A DNA stretch of 64,000 nucleotides from Bog-756 sp049517675 (GTDB lineage: Bacteria; Actinomycetota; Acidimicrobiia; Acidimicrobiales; RAAP-2). Made by a program: the position numbers and the translations under genes. How positions within the stretch are numbered: position 1 is the stretch's first letter; the number at the start of each line of letters is the position of its first letter. The notes under the pieces were generated by a model. That model saw nothing but the letters and a program-made list of their open reading frames with translations, had not been told where the DNA came from and searched no databases. Positions 1 through 8,751 of this stretch are shown here, piece after piece. Location: assembly GCA_049517675.1 (NCBI GenBank), contig JBEKRV010000011.1:1-64000 (forward strand). The letters are read 5' to 3'.

Positions 1-5
1 AAGGG

Positions 6-929
6 GTGTTCTGGCGCACCCTCCGGGCCGCCGGCCCGGCCGTCGCCTGCCTCGGGGCCACCGTCGTGGTCGTGGTGGCCGGCACCGTGGTCCCGGCCTC
101 GGCGGCGGTGGCGGTGCGGCAGTTCAACCCCTCGACGCCGCTGTCCCTCCCGCCGGAGGTGGTCGTGCTCGGCGACAGCACGGCACTCACCCTCGGGTAT
201 GCGCTGGCGGCCACCGCGCCGACCGGTACCAAGGTGGTCGACGGGGGCCTCTACGGGTGCGGGCTGGCCATCGCGTCGTGGGTGTCCGACGCCCCGCCCT
301 CCCCGCAGCTGGCCATGTTCCCGTCGTGCAACGAGTCGACCCCGAGCGCCGACCAGTGGCCGGCGCAGGACGCGGCCCGGATCGTCGGGACCGGCCGAGG
401 GGACATCGTCCTGTTCGTGGCCGGCACCTGGGAGGTCCAGGACCTGCTGCAGGAGGGCCGCTGGACGGACATCACCGAGCCGTCGTTCCAGCGCTACGAG
501 CTCGGCCAGCTGCGCCGGCTGGTGCGGATCGGCTCGGCCCGGGGTGCCCACGTGGACCTGGCCACCATGCCGGCCATGGGGGCCGCATCGGACTCGGCGG
601 AGGCGTCCCGGGCCGACGCGCCGCGGCGACGGGTGATCTACGACCACCTCCTCGAGACGGTGGCCGCCGAGTTCCCGCACACGGTGAGCATCGTCGACTA
701 CGGCAACGTGCTGTCTCCCCGGGGGGTGTTCCGCCAGAGCCTGGACGGCGTCGAGGTGCGGTCGGCAGACGGGATCCACACGCCGGCCTACGCGCCGGGG
801 AACGTCTTCGCCGGGAACGCCACCGAGGCGGTGGCCGACGCCTTCTACGACTGGTTGTCGCCCCGTCTGTGGCCGCTCATCATGTCCACCGAACCGTCAC
901 CCCGGACGGGCCGTCCCGCCACGAGCTGA
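6..929 (+). CDS. SGNH/GDSL-like hydrolase (possibly C-terminal part of a larger acyltransferase)
   Basis: The product has one hydrophobic segment at residues 12-33, then an SGNH-hydrolase-like domain. Block I is the GDS of VVLGDSTALTLGY (about residues 54-66) and the terminal block is DGIHTP (about 257-262), which supplies the Asp and His of the triad. Such domains hydrolyse or transfer acyl groups outside the cytoplasm. The reading frame is open to the window edge upstream of the GTG used here. The gene may therefore start earlier, and the hydrophobic segment could be the last helix of an acyltransferase-3/SGNH fusion of the OafA type. A standalone signal-anchored esterase fits equally well. 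The substrate cannot be read from the sequence. Confidence 0.7.
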   Translation: MFWRTLRAAGPAVACLGATVVVVVAGTVVPASAAVAVRQFNPSTPLSLPPEVVVLGDSTALTLGYALAATAPTGTKVVDGGLYGCGLAIASWVSDAPPSPQLAMFPSCNESTPSADQWPAQDAARIVGTGRGDIVLFVAGTWEVQDLLQEGRWTDITEPSFQRYELGQLRRLVRIGSARGAHVDLATMPAMGAASDSAEASRADAPRRRVIYDHLLETVAAEFPHTVSIVDYGNVLSPRGVFRQSLDGVEVRSADGIHTPAYAPGNVFAGNATEAVADAFYDWLSPRLWPLIMSTEPSPRTGRPATS

Positions 930-1115
930 TTTTGTTGTCGAATGACACATTTGTGCTCAAGCGGTGATCCCGGTCGGACGATGCACCCTTTGTTGACGCG
1001 GGAGGCCCCCGTAGGGAGGTCTCGCGCGCGCTGATCCGACCCACGTCCAGAGTCGACGAGCCGGGGCCGCCGCCGAACGGCGGTCCCGTGGCCGTCGAGA
1101 GAAAGCGAGCGCACG

Positions 1116-3023
1116 GTGATCTCCCCGGACGTCCTGCTCGAGGACCCGTTTCCGCCGATGTTGGACGACCTCCTCGTGGCGGGAGCGCTCGACGGGCCGC
1201 CCGATCGGCTCGAGGCGCCACCGGGGCCGTCGTCGGCCGCACCGGTGGGCGGCCCGTGGCGCCGGTATCTCCAGGCGGCCGTCCTCGCCCTCCCCGTCCT
1301 GGTCCTCGCCGTCCTGGCGTGGACCCACCGGAGCATGTTCGCCGACGGGTTCATCTACCTCCACGTCGTCCAGAACATCCTCGCCGGCCACGGACCGGTG
1401 TTCAACGAGGGCCAGCGGGTCGAGGCCTTCACCAGTCCGCTGTGGACGTTCGTGCTCTCGGTGGCCGGGTTCGCCGCCCCGTTCCCCCTCGATTCGATCG
1501 GCGTCGGCCTGGGCATCGTGTGCACCGTGGCCGGCACCGCCGTCGCCGTCGCGAGCTCGGCGAGACTGGTCCACCGGGCGTCCCCCGGCACCTTCCTCCT
1601 CCCGCTCGGTGCCGCGGTGTTCGTGGCGGTCGCGCCCGTCTGGTCACTGGCCTCCCTCGGCCTCGAGACCGGCCTGACGTTCCTCTGGCTCGGCTGCTGC
1701 CTGGCCCTGCTCGTGCAGTGGTCCGGTGCGGCCGGCCGGGAGGTGCCCCGGTACGGACTGGTCGTCCTCGGGCTCGGGCCGCTCGTGCGCCCCGAGCTCG
1801 GACTCGACAGCCTGGTCTTCGTGGGCCTGTTGCTGTGCGTCCACGAGGGGCACCGGACCTTCGGGCGCCAGGTGGCCATCGTCGCCTGGGCCGGCGCGCT
1901 GCCGCTCGCCTACCAGGTGTTCCGCATGGGCTACTACGGCATGCTCGTGGCCAACACCGCGGTGGCCAAGGAGGCCTCGATGCCCCGTCTCGGCCGGGGC
2001 GTCGCGTACTTCGCCGACTTCGTAGGTCCCTACTGGATGTTCGTGCCCGCGCTGGCTCTGGTGGCCGGGGCGTTCCTGCCCTTGGCGACCACCTTCCACG
2101 GGCGCCCCGGTGCCCGCAGATCGCTCTACGCGCTGGCCGCCCTGCCGGTCGCCGGTGCCCTCGATGCCGGATACATCACGCTCATGGGGGGCGACTACGT
2201 CCACGCCCGCCTCCTGGTGGCCCCCCTGTTCGCGGTCTGCGCTCCGGTGGCCGCGGTCCCAATGGCGCGCAAGTACCTGGTGTCGCTCGTCGTCATCCCC
2301 TGGGCCCTCGTGTGCGCGACCACACTCCGGTCGACCGACGGCTCCCCTTGGTCGACGGGGCCGATCATCCTGGTCACCGGTCACGGGTACGTCGGACCGC
2401 CGTCCACGGACTCCGTCTCGGCCCAGGCGCTGGCGGCGATGGTGGCCGACGGCGGGACCTACGTCCAGTTCGACGAGGACCGCGCCCCGGTCCGGCTGGA
2501 CCTGCCGCCGGGTTCGGCGGCGGCATCGCCGGTGCTGGCCACGTCGTGGATCGGCTCGGAGCCCTACGAGCTCGGACCCGACGTGCGGGTCCTCGACCTC
2601 CTCGGACTGGCCGATCCCCTGACGGCACACCTCCAACTCGAGCGCCGGGGCGAGTTCACCGGGCACGAGAAGCCGCTGCCGACCCCGTGGATCGAGGCCC
2701 TCCTCACCCCCGACGGTGCGTCGACGGCCCAGATGGCGGCCCTCGAGTCCGGACGTCCGGGCCTGTTCACCCGGCTGACCCCCGACGTCACCGGACGCCG
2801 GCTGGACATCGAGACGGCCTGGGCCAGGGCCGCGCTCCGGTGCCCGGCCGTCCGGAGCATCGAATACGGCTCGAGCCGGCCCCTCACGTTCGGCATCTTC
2901 GTGTCCGACCTCGTGCACTCGGTGTCGTCGACGACCATGCGGATCCCGGCCGATCCCGAGACGGCCTACCACCGGTTCTGCGGGCCGGGAACCCCGTCCG
3001 AGGTCCGCCGGGTGGTCGGCTGA
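1116..3023 (+). CDS. GT-C family membrane glycosyltransferase, AftB/ZomB-like
   Basis: A 635-residue polytopic membrane protein with a cytoplasmic N-terminus of about 50 residues and roughly ten hydrophobic segments, followed by a soluble C-terminal third. The first loop contains an Asp (FADGFIYLHVVQNILAGHG) followed by NEGQRVEAFTSPLW. This arrangement is typical of actinobacterial GT-C arabinosyltransferases of the AftB ('ZomB') family, which use decaprenyl-phosphate sugars at the outer membrane face. The family assignment rests on this motif and the topology. Donor and acceptor are unknown. GTG start. It stands alone on its strand, about 190 nt after the preceding gene and 80 nt before the DUF308 gene. 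Confidence 0.7.
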   Translation: MISPDVLLEDPFPPMLDDLLVAGALDGPPDRLEAPPGPSSAAPVGGPWRRYLQAAVLALPVLVLAVLAWTHRSMFADGFIYLHVVQNILAGHGPVFNEGQRVEAFTSPLWTFVLSVAGFAAPFPLDSIGVGLGIVCTVAGTAVAVASSARLVHRASPGTFLLPLGAAVFVAVAPVWSLASLGLETGLTFLWLGCCLALLVQWSGAAGREVPRYGLVVLGLGPLVRPELGLDSLVFVGLLLCVHEGHRTFGRQVAIVAWAGALPLAYQVFRMGYYGMLVANTAVAKEASMPRLGRGVAYFADFVGPYWMFVPALALVAGAFLPLATTFHGRPGARRSLYALAALPVAGALDAGYITLMGGDYVHARLLVAPLFAVCAPVAAVPMARKYLVSLVVIPWALVCATTLRSTDGSPWSTGPIILVTGHGYVGPPSTDSVSAQALAAMVADGGTYVQFDEDRAPVRLDLPPGSAAASPVLATSWIGSEPYELGPDVRVLDLLGLADPLTAHLQLERRGEFTGHEKPLPTPWIEALLTPDGASTAQMAALESGRPGLFTRLTPDVTGRRLDIETAWARAALRCPAVRSIEYGSSRPLTFGIFVSDLVHSVSSTTMRIPADPETAYHRFCGPGTPSEVRRVVG

Positions 3024-3103
3024 GCGGGTCTGCATCCCCCTTCCCCCGGCGACCCACCGCTACCGTTCGTCCAGGCGGAAACCGCAGACGAAAGGAGCCA
3101 GCA

Positions 3104-3676
3104 ATGGCATCGGAGACCGAAGTTGTCGTGTTGGACGGTGGGCTCCCCTCCAAGGTGGTCTGGCAGTTGGAGCTGGTCACCGGGGTCATCACCCTGGTGC
3201 TCGGCATCATCCTGTCGTTCCGCCCGTCCCAATCGCTGAACGTGATCTGCGTCATCATCGGGATCCTGCTCATCATCGGGGGGATCTTCCACCTCATCCG
3301 GGCCCTCGACCGCGACGAGCGGCACCGGGCCTGGATCGTCATCGCCGGCGTCCTCGAACTGGTCATCGGGGTGGTCCTGATCCGGCATCTCGGCCTGACC
3401 AAGGCGGCCATCGGTCTCCTGATCGGGATCGTCTGGATCGTCCAGGGCGTGGTCGTCCTGCTGGCCGGGATCATGGGCGGCACCAAGGGCTCGCGCGGCT
3501 GGGCCATCGCCTTCGGTCTGATCAGCCTGGCTGCCGGCATCGTGGTGGTCGCGGTGCCGGAGAAGTCGTTGACCGCACTGGCCCTCCTCCTCGGGATCTG
3601 GTTCATCGTCATGGGCATCTTCGAGCTCATCGCCGGGTTCGTCCTGCGGTCGTACCTCAAGAAGGCCGACGCCTGA
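3104..3676 (+). CDS. DUF308/HdeD-family small membrane protein
   Basis: A 190-residue protein made almost entirely of six hydrophobic helices in paired form, typical of the DUF308 (HdeD) family, with short charged loops such as RALDRDERHRAW. HdeD of Escherichia coli is linked to acid resistance, but most actinobacterial members are uncharacterised. The ATG at 3104 is preceded by the strong ribosome site AAAGGAG at 3091-3097. The open frame extends far upstream only because stop codons are rare at this GC, so this start was chosen. A perfect 11-bp stem hairpin follows directly after the stop codon. Confidence 0.85.
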   Translation: MASETEVVVLDGGLPSKVVWQLELVTGVITLVLGIILSFRPSQSLNVICVIIGILLIIGGIFHLIRALDRDERHRAWIVIAGVLELVIGVVLIRHLGLTKAAIGLLIGIVWIVQGVVVLLAGIMGGTKGSRGWAIAFGLISLAAGIVVVAVPEKSLTALALLLGIWFIVMGIFELIAGFVLRSYLKKADA

Positions 3677-3678
3677 AC

Positions 3679-3706
3679 CCTGCGGCCGGTGGCTCCCGGC
3701 CGCAGG
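3679..3706 (+). terminator. Hairpin after the DUF308 gene
   Basis: Perfect inverted repeat with arms CCTGCGGCCGG and CCGGCCGCAGG around a 6-nt loop, 2 nt after the stop codon. There is no T-tract, as is usual for actinobacterial terminators. It separates this gene from the MaoC operon. Confidence 0.7.
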
Positions 3707-3785
3707 TGGACACCGTGGTGCCGGGTATGGGATCGTCCACGCCTGCGGTCCGGTGACCGCAGATCCGTGGAAGGGGGGGCCGGGC

Positions 3786-4337
3786 ATGGGCGATCCGACG
3801 CTCGACGAGGAATTGCAGGCGCTGGTGGGCAAGCCGGTGGGAGGGCGGGGCCCCTCCGTCGGGCCCGACCCGGTGAACCAGCCGATGATCCGGCACTGGG
3901 CGGCGGCGTTCGCCGACGGCAACCCGGTCTACGTGGACCCCGACGCGGCCGCCCGGTCGCGTTTCGGGCGCATCGTGGCGCCACCACTGATGCTGCAGAC
4001 CTGGACCATGCCGACGCCCACCCTCGCCGGGATCGCCGAGCGGGGGGGCTCGCCGGTGGAGGTGGAGGGCGAGACGGCGCTGGCGGTGCTGGACCGTGCC
4101 GGCTACGTCGGGACCCTGGCCACCAATTCGGAGTTCGAGATCGTCCGCTACCTCCACCTGGGTGAGGTGGTGTCGTCCACCACGGTCTTCGAGTCCGTCT
4201 CGGAGGAGAAGCAGACCCGGATGGGGAGGGGGAGGTTCGTCACCTGGGTGACCACCTACTCGGTGGAGTCGGGAGAGGTCGTGGGCCGCCAGACCTTCCG
4301 CATCCTCAAGTTCGACCCGACCGGTGCGCCGGCGTGA
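3786..4337 (+). CDS. MaoC-like dehydratase, FAS1-type N-terminal domain subunit
   Basis: A 183-residue hot-dog-fold protein of the MaoC N-terminal (FAS1-like dehydratase) group. The segment AFADGNPVYVDPDAAARSRF followed by IVAPPLM matches the family's substrate-tunnel region, but the usual catalytic His after the D-x-N-P is Tyr here. It is therefore probably the structural partner of a heterodimeric enoyl-CoA hydratase/dehydratase with the next gene. The stop codon overlaps the downstream GTG (GTGA), so the two are translationally coupled. The ATG at 3786 follows a G-rich ribosome site; an in-frame start at 3753 is possible but less likely. Confidence 0.8.
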   Translation: MGDPTLDEELQALVGKPVGGRGPSVGPDPVNQPMIRHWAAAFADGNPVYVDPDAAARSRFGRIVAPPLMLQTWTMPTPTLAGIAERGGSPVEVEGETALAVLDRAGYVGTLATNSEFEIVRYLHLGEVVSSTTVFESVSEEKQTRMGRGRFVTWVTTYSVESGEVVGRQTFRILKFDPTGAPA

Positions 4338-4774
4338 CCGCGCCGGCGCCCGGGGCACGGGCGGTGCGCCCGATCGTCGTGGGGGACGCCCTCACGCCCC
4401 TGGATGTCCACGTCACGGCCACCCTGATCGCAGCGGGGGCCATCGCCACCCGTGACTTCATGCCGGTCCACCACGACCGCGACTACGCCAATGTGCAGGG
4501 CGCCCCCGACATCTTCATGAACATCCTGTCCGACACCGGGTACTGCAGCCGCTTCCTCACCGACTGGGCCGGTCCCGACGCCATGGTGCGACGCCTGGCC
4601 ATCCGGCTGGGCGTGCCGGTCTTCCCGGATACGTTGCTCCGCTACACCGGCGAGGTCACCGGCGTAGCGGAGGAGGGGGACGAGATCGTGGTGGACATCG
4701 CGTTCCGGGCCACCACACCGCTCGGCGACCACGTGACCGGCTCGGCCCGCCTGACACTGCCGGCCGGCGGGTGA
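4334..4774 (+). CDS. MaoC-family enoyl-CoA hydratase subunit (ChsH1-like)
   Basis: A 146-residue hot-dog protein with the active-site-like stretch DFMPVHHDRDYA (Asp and His present), then APDIFMNIL and TDWAGPDAM. These motifs resemble ChsH1-type hydratases, which pair with a FAS1-type subunit to hydrate 2-enoyl-CoA in steroid side-chain or other acyl-CoA breakdown. Together with the previous gene it plausibly forms one enzyme. It starts at a GTG overlapping the upstream stop, and its own end overlaps the GTG of the SCO6745-like gene, so three genes are chained. The substrate is not determined; steroid use is only one possibility. Confidence 0.8.
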   Translation: MTAPAPGARAVRPIVVGDALTPLDVHVTATLIAAGAIATRDFMPVHHDRDYANVQGAPDIFMNILSDTGYCSRFLTDWAGPDAMVRRLAIRLGVPVFPDTLLRYTGEVTGVAEEGDEIVVDIAFRATTPLGDHVTGSARLTLPAGG

Positions 4775-5637
4775 CCGACTGGCAGGCCATCGCCCGGCGG
4801 AACGCCCGGTCGGTCCAGACCACCGTCGGATGGATCTTCTGGGACCCGGGGGCGGTCGAGCGCTACCGGGAACTGGGCCTCCCGGACGCCATGGCAGGGC
4901 CCCTCGGGTACATCGCCTCGCGGTGCGCCCCGCTGGCGACCGCCGGTCCGTCCGCGGTCACCGCCGCCTTCGGGTCGATCAGCCCGCTCGGGATCGCCGC
5001 CGTCTTCGACCTGTTGGACGCCGACGGCTTCCCGGCCGCGTGGAGGGCCCGTGACGCCGCGGTGGTCGACGGACTGGCCCGGTACGCCCCGGAGATCGTC
5101 GACCCCCTGGTCGACCTGGCCCCGCGTCTGTGGGAGGTGGTCGACGCGCTGCCCGTGGTCGGTCGGGTCTTCTTCGGGGCCCACCTGGACATGGAGCGAC
5201 CCGCCGATCCGCTGCTGTCGGGCTGGCACGCGGTGAACTGCCTGCGGGAGTACCGGGGCGACACCCACTGGGCCCTGGTGGTCGCCGCGGGGCTCACCCA
5301 CGCCGAGGCGTCGATCCTCCACAACGGGTGGCTCGGCTACGAGGAGGACTGGCTGGCCCGTTCGCGCGGGACGTCGCCCGAGGCCATCGACGCCGGCTGG
5401 GAGGCGCTCGCGGGCAAGGGACTGGCGGTCGACCGGACGGTGACCGGAGCCGGGATCGACCTCCGCCAGCGGCTCGAGGACGAGACCGACCGCCTGACCA
5501 CCCTGCCCTGGGAGTTGCTGGGCGAGGCCCGTTCGGTCGAGTTCGCCGAGCGGTTGGAACCACCGTGCGCGCTGCTGCTGGCCAGGGTCGACGAGACGGC
5601 CGGGCCCAACTACCAGCCGGCGTCGAGGATACGGTAG
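4771..5637 (+). CDS. SCO6745-family protein
   Basis: A 288-residue protein of the actinobacterial SCO6745/SalK-type family. The opening region (QTTVGWIFWDPGAVERYRELGL), the middle part with HAVNCLREYRGDTHWALVVAAGLTHAEA split by charged residues, and the late LEDETDRL helix fit that family. The family is helical and its biochemical role is not established. Here it is locked into an operon with a MaoC hydratase pair and an SDR, which suggests a job in acyl-CoA or lipid metabolism or in sensing it. It starts with GTG overlapping the previous stop codon. Confidence 0.7.
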   Translation: MTDWQAIARRNARSVQTTVGWIFWDPGAVERYRELGLPDAMAGPLGYIASRCAPLATAGPSAVTAAFGSISPLGIAAVFDLLDADGFPAAWRARDAAVVDGLARYAPEIVDPLVDLAPRLWEVVDALPVVGRVFFGAHLDMERPADPLLSGWHAVNCLREYRGDTHWALVVAAGLTHAEASILHNGWLGYEEDWLARSRGTSPEAIDAGWEALAGKGLAVDRTVTGAGIDLRQRLEDETDRLTTLPWELLGEARSVEFAERLEPPCALLLARVDETAGPNYQPASRIR

Positions 5638-5643
5638 GCGGCC

Positions 5644-6489
5644 ATGTCCGATGCGACCGCCCCCCGGCGTGCCCTGGTCACCGGCGCCACCCGCGGCATC
5701 GGCCGCGCCACCGCGCTGGCGCTGGCCGCCGTCGGGTGGGACGTGGCCGTCACCGGGCGCACGGCGCGTCGCGGCGAAGGGCGGGACGACTCCGACACCG
5801 GAGCCGGACGCCCGTTGCCCGGCAGCCTCGAGGAGACCGGTGACGGGGTGCGCGCCGCCGGCGGCCGGTGCCTGGAGCTGGTGGCCGACCTGCACGACCA
5901 CACCGCCCTGCAGGCGGCGGCGGACCGGGTCGAGGCGGAGTGGGGCGGGATCGACCTCCTGGTCAACAACGCCGTCGACACCGCACCCGGCAGCATGGTG
6001 GCGATCCTCGACCTGTCGGTGGCCCAGCTCGAGGCCAAGCTGGCGGCCAACGCCGTGGCACCCTTCGTCCTGATCCGGTCCGTGCTCCCCGGCATGCTCG
6101 ACCGGGGCGGGGGCACCGTCGTCGACGTCACCTCCCACACGGCCACGGCCGACCCACCGGGACCGGTCGGCAAGGGGGGCTGGGGTGTGGCCTACGCGGC
6201 GTCCAAGGCGGCCGCGCACCGCTTCGCACCACTGCTCGCGGTGGAGCTGGGCGACCGGGGCATCCGGGCCTACAACGTCGATCCGGGATACGTGGAGACC
6301 GAGCGCCAGGTGGTCAACGCCGCCGTGCTGGGGCTGGCGGGCCACTACCACGGGGCCCCGCCGTCCGTGCCGGCCGCGGCCATCGCCTGGATGGTCGACC
6401 ATCCCGACCGGTTGGAGAACGGTCAGACCGTGCGGGCCCAGAAGCTGGCCCTGGTCGAGGGGCTCCACCCCGACTGGCGCACGACATGA
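5644..6489 (+). CDS. Short-chain dehydrogenase/reductase
   Basis: A 281-residue SDR. The cofactor loop is TGATRGIGRA (residues 14-23), NNA occurs in LLVNNAVDTAP, the catalytic Ser/Tyr/Lys are seen as VTSHTAT and YAASK, and the PG motif as DPGYVETER. Arg residues after the glycine loop (TGRTARR) favour NADP(H). It is the fourth gene of the MaoC operon and probably oxidises the hydroxyacyl product of the hydratase pair or a related alcohol. The stop overlaps the next ATG (ATGA). A TACGGT hexamer ends 8 nt before the ATG, so a second internal promoter is possible. Confidence 0.9.
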   Translation: MSDATAPRRALVTGATRGIGRATALALAAVGWDVAVTGRTARRGEGRDDSDTGAGRPLPGSLEETGDGVRAAGGRCLELVADLHDHTALQAAADRVEAEWGGIDLLVNNAVDTAPGSMVAILDLSVAQLEAKLAANAVAPFVLIRSVLPGMLDRGGGTVVDVTSHTATADPPGPVGKGGWGVAYAASKAAAHRFAPLLAVELGDRGIRAYNVDPGYVETERQVVNAAVLGLAGHYHGAPPSVPAAAIAWMVDHPDRLENGQTVRAQKLALVEGLHPDWRTT

Positions 6490-6812
6490 GCGCCCCGGGT
6501 CCGGCGGACGGTCCGGCGCCGGCGGCGCCGGGAGTGACCGTCTACTGGCGCCCGGGGTGCATGTACTGCACGTCGCTGCGGCGCGGCCTGCGACGGGCCG
6601 GGCTGCCCACCGACGACATCGACATCTGGTCGGAGCCGTCCGCCGCCACCTTCGTCCGCGACCACGCCGGCGGGAACGAGACGGTGCCGACGGTCGATGT
6701 CGCGGGCACGGTCCTGGTCAATCCCTCGGCCCGCCGGGTGGTCGAGGTCGCGGCAGCCGCCGGGATCGCCGCGGTGGCGCCCACCCGGTGGTGGCGGCGC
6801 TCCCGTCGCTGA
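6486..6812 (+). CDS. Glutaredoxin-like protein (mycoredoxin type)
   Basis: A 108-residue thioredoxin-fold protein with a dithiol centre C25-M-Y-C28 in YWRPGCMYCTSLRRGL and the cis-proline motif TVPTVDV. It resembles actinobacterial mycoredoxins, which reduce mycothiol mixed disulfides; the usual WCGYC is replaced by GCMYC, so specificity is uncertain. A basic WWRRSRR tail closes the protein. The ATG overlaps the SDR stop codon, making it the last gene of the MaoC/SDR operon. The next gene is convergent, with only 4 nt between the stop codons. Confidence 0.8.
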   Translation: MSAPGPADGPAPAAPGVTVYWRPGCMYCTSLRRGLRRAGLPTDDIDIWSEPSAATFVRDHAGGNETVPTVDVAGTVLVNPSARRVVEVAAAAGIAAVAPTRWWRRSRR

Positions 6813-6816
6813 CCGG

Positions 6817-7557
6817 TCAGGCCACGCCGAGTGCGTCGAGCCCGGACCGGAAGAAGGCGACGCCGGCCCGTTCCGGGTCGCCGGTGGCGTCGAGATCGGA
6901 CCTGGCGGCGACGGCCCCGAACGGCGCATTCCAGAATTCGCGGTCGCCCGGTCGCGCCGCCTCCCACGTAGCGACGTAGAAGTAGGCCCCGGGGACCCCG
7001 TCGTCGCCCGGGGACGCACCGAGGGTGACCCCACCGGACCCGGTGGTGGCGCCGAGCGCGATGTCGAAGTGCTCGGGCCACACCTGGGGGACCGTCGGGG
7101 CGGTCAGGTCGCCGAGGACCGCGTCGAGGACCCGTGCCCCGAGCACGAACCAGGACAGGACCAGCTCCGACGAGACGGGGTCCGGGGCGAGGACCCGGTC
7201 CGGCTCGCCGACCGGCGGTGCATCGTCACCCGGTGAGAAAGGTGGCGACAGGTCGACGCCGGCGAACGCGGCGGCATCGGCGAGCGAGCGCCCGGGCAGG
7301 TCCAGCACCGCCATCCGGGTGTCGGTCCCGATCCGGCGCTCGTGGACGAGTCGGGTCCCGGCCAGGCGGAGCACGGTGTCGTCGGGGCCGAACGGCGGCG
7401 TCGCGATCCCGGTCGGTGTGGCCCGGAGCCCGAACCGGCCCCCGTGGTCGGCCCGGGCCCGGGCCAGGACGTGGGTGGCCACGCGCTGGAGTTCACGTCG
7501 GGTGGCGTCGTACCCGGGTGGCACGGTGCCCGGGTACGGGTCGCCGGCGGGGCTCAC
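6817..7557 (-). CDS. Conserved protein of unknown function (sulfotransferase operon)
   Basis: I do not recognise this 246-residue protein. It is soluble, without signal peptide or membrane segments. The middle has an ordered acidic stretch (FAGVDLSPPFSPGDDAPPVGEPD) and the C-terminal half contains VWPEHFDIALGATTGSGGVTLGASPGDDGVPGAYF broken by glycines, which looks like a beta-rich domain. Its GTG overlaps the stop of the sulfotransferase gene (GTGA), so it is the last gene of a three-gene reverse-strand operon with DUF1214 and sulfotransferase genes. This context suggests a role in the same modification of a hydroxylated compound. Confidence 0.65.
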   Translation of the reverse strand: MSPAGDPYPGTVPPGYDATRRELQRVATHVLARARADHGGRFGLRATPTGIATPPFGPDDTVLRLAGTRLVHERRIGTDTRMAVLDLPGRSLADAAAFAGVDLSPPFSPGDDAPPVGEPDRVLAPDPVSSELVLSWFVLGARVLDAVLGDLTAPTVPQVWPEHFDIALGATTGSGGVTLGASPGDDGVPGAYFYVATWEAARPGDREFWNAPFGAVAARSDLDATGDPERAGVAFFRSGLDALGVA

Positions 7558-8747
7558 ACCACCGGCTCGTCGGGCACGTCGAAGTACTCCTGGTAGGCCC
7601 GGCTGCGGTCCCGCAGGGCCCCGACGTCGAGCCCGGTGTCGGTGAAGGTGTAGCGGCTGCCGCCCCCGCCACCGTCACCGGGATGGGTGGCCAGGAACGC
7701 CCGCATCCGGGACTCGGCATCGGTGGTCAGGGTCATCCCCATCGCGTCGTAGACCGCGCCGATGGCCGCCAGCGGGTCGGCCATGAACTCGTGGAACTGC
7801 ACGTCGACCACCTGGTCGGCCGGCACCGTCCCGTCCAGGCGCGCTCCCACGGACCGGTCGAGCCCGACGACGATGTCGTCCGCGTACTGCGCCGCCGCCC
7901 GGGCCACCGTGGCGTGGTCGCTCGACATGGAACGCAACAGGGCGACCAGCGCACTGATCGAGGCGATGACCCGGACCGGGTCGCGGTGGGTCTGGACGAC
8001 CAGTGCGTCGGGGTACTCCTCCAGCAGGGCGGCGAGGCTCCACAGGTGGGCGGGGGACTTGAGCAGCCAGCGTTCCCCGGCGTGCCGGCTCTGCAGGTGC
8101 TGGAGGTAGATCCGGTGCCACCGGTAGGCGGGGGCCATGTCCGCCTCGTGGAGGAGCCAGTGGTCGTAGTCCGGCACGTCGTACTGGGTGGGGAAGATCA
8201 TCGAGCGGAAGTCCCCGGCGGTCATGCGCACGCACTCCTGGGCCAGACGGGCCCCGAGCGGGTGGAAGTCGGTGAACCCGGGGATGATCAGGTCGGGCAT
8301 GGCGGCGACGGCCTCGGCCTCGTCGATGCGCGGGTCGCTGTCGTAGGTGGCCGACTCCGGGGGCGGGCACGGCTGGTCGACCTCCCAGGTCAGCGGGGCC
8401 CGGTTGGCCGGATCCTGGGCCAGGAGGTCGTAGAGGATGGTGGTGCCGGTACGGGGCTGGCCGACGATGACCACCGGGCGGGTGATGGCGCCGTCGGCCA
8501 CCTCGGGGTGGTCGGATCGCCACGCCAGGATCCGCATGCGGTTGCCGAGGTAGGCGACCACCTCGGTCTCGACGATCGTGCGCCCGAGGTCGTTGAGCCG
8601 GGCCGGGCCGGCGAGGTCGTCGAGGAGGCGGTCGAGCCCTTCCCGCCAGGTCGGCTCGCCCAGATCGGACAGCCCGGTCGCCGACGCCGCCGATTCGAGC
8701 AACTCGTCGGTGTCGAACCTGGTCGACCCGACCGCTCCGGCGCCCAC
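7554..8747 (-). CDS. PAPS-dependent sulfotransferase family protein
   Basis: A 397-residue sulfotransferase. The 5'-phosphosulfate loop VIVGQPRTGTT lies near residues 93-100, and the 3'-phosphate region is around HRDPVRVIASISAL. The family transfers sulfate from PAPS to hydroxyl groups of lipids, steroids or sugars. The frame is open further upstream but runs into the DUF1214 gene. The GTG at 8747, 5 nt after that gene's stop, fits the protein's beginning (VGAGAVGSTRFDTDELL). Its end overlaps the next gene. An alkylsulfatase lies 2 kb away, so making and cleaving sulfate esters may be linked here. The acceptor is unknown. Confidence 0.85.
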   Translation of the reverse strand: MGAGAVGSTRFDTDELLESAASATGLSDLGEPTWREGLDRLLDDLAGPARLNDLGRTIVETEVVAYLGNRMRILAWRSDHPEVADGAITRPVVIVGQPRTGTTILYDLLAQDPANRAPLTWEVDQPCPPPESATYDSDPRIDEAEAVAAMPDLIIPGFTDFHPLGARLAQECVRMTAGDFRSMIFPTQYDVPDYDHWLLHEADMAPAYRWHRIYLQHLQSRHAGERWLLKSPAHLWSLAALLEEYPDALVVQTHRDPVRVIASISALVALLRSMSSDHATVARAAAQYADDIVVGLDRSVGARLDGTVPADQVVDVQFHEFMADPLAAIGAVYDAMGMTLTTDAESRMRAFLATHPGDGGGGGSRYTFTDTGLDVGALRDRSRAYQEYFDVPDEPVV

Positions 8748-8751
8748 GCCC

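Noticed and set aside
1088..3103. Very long open frame leading into the DUF308 gene on the plus strand
   Set aside because: It is arginine/proline-rich shadow sequence over the AftB-like gene; only the part from ATG 3104, with an SD, is protein-like.
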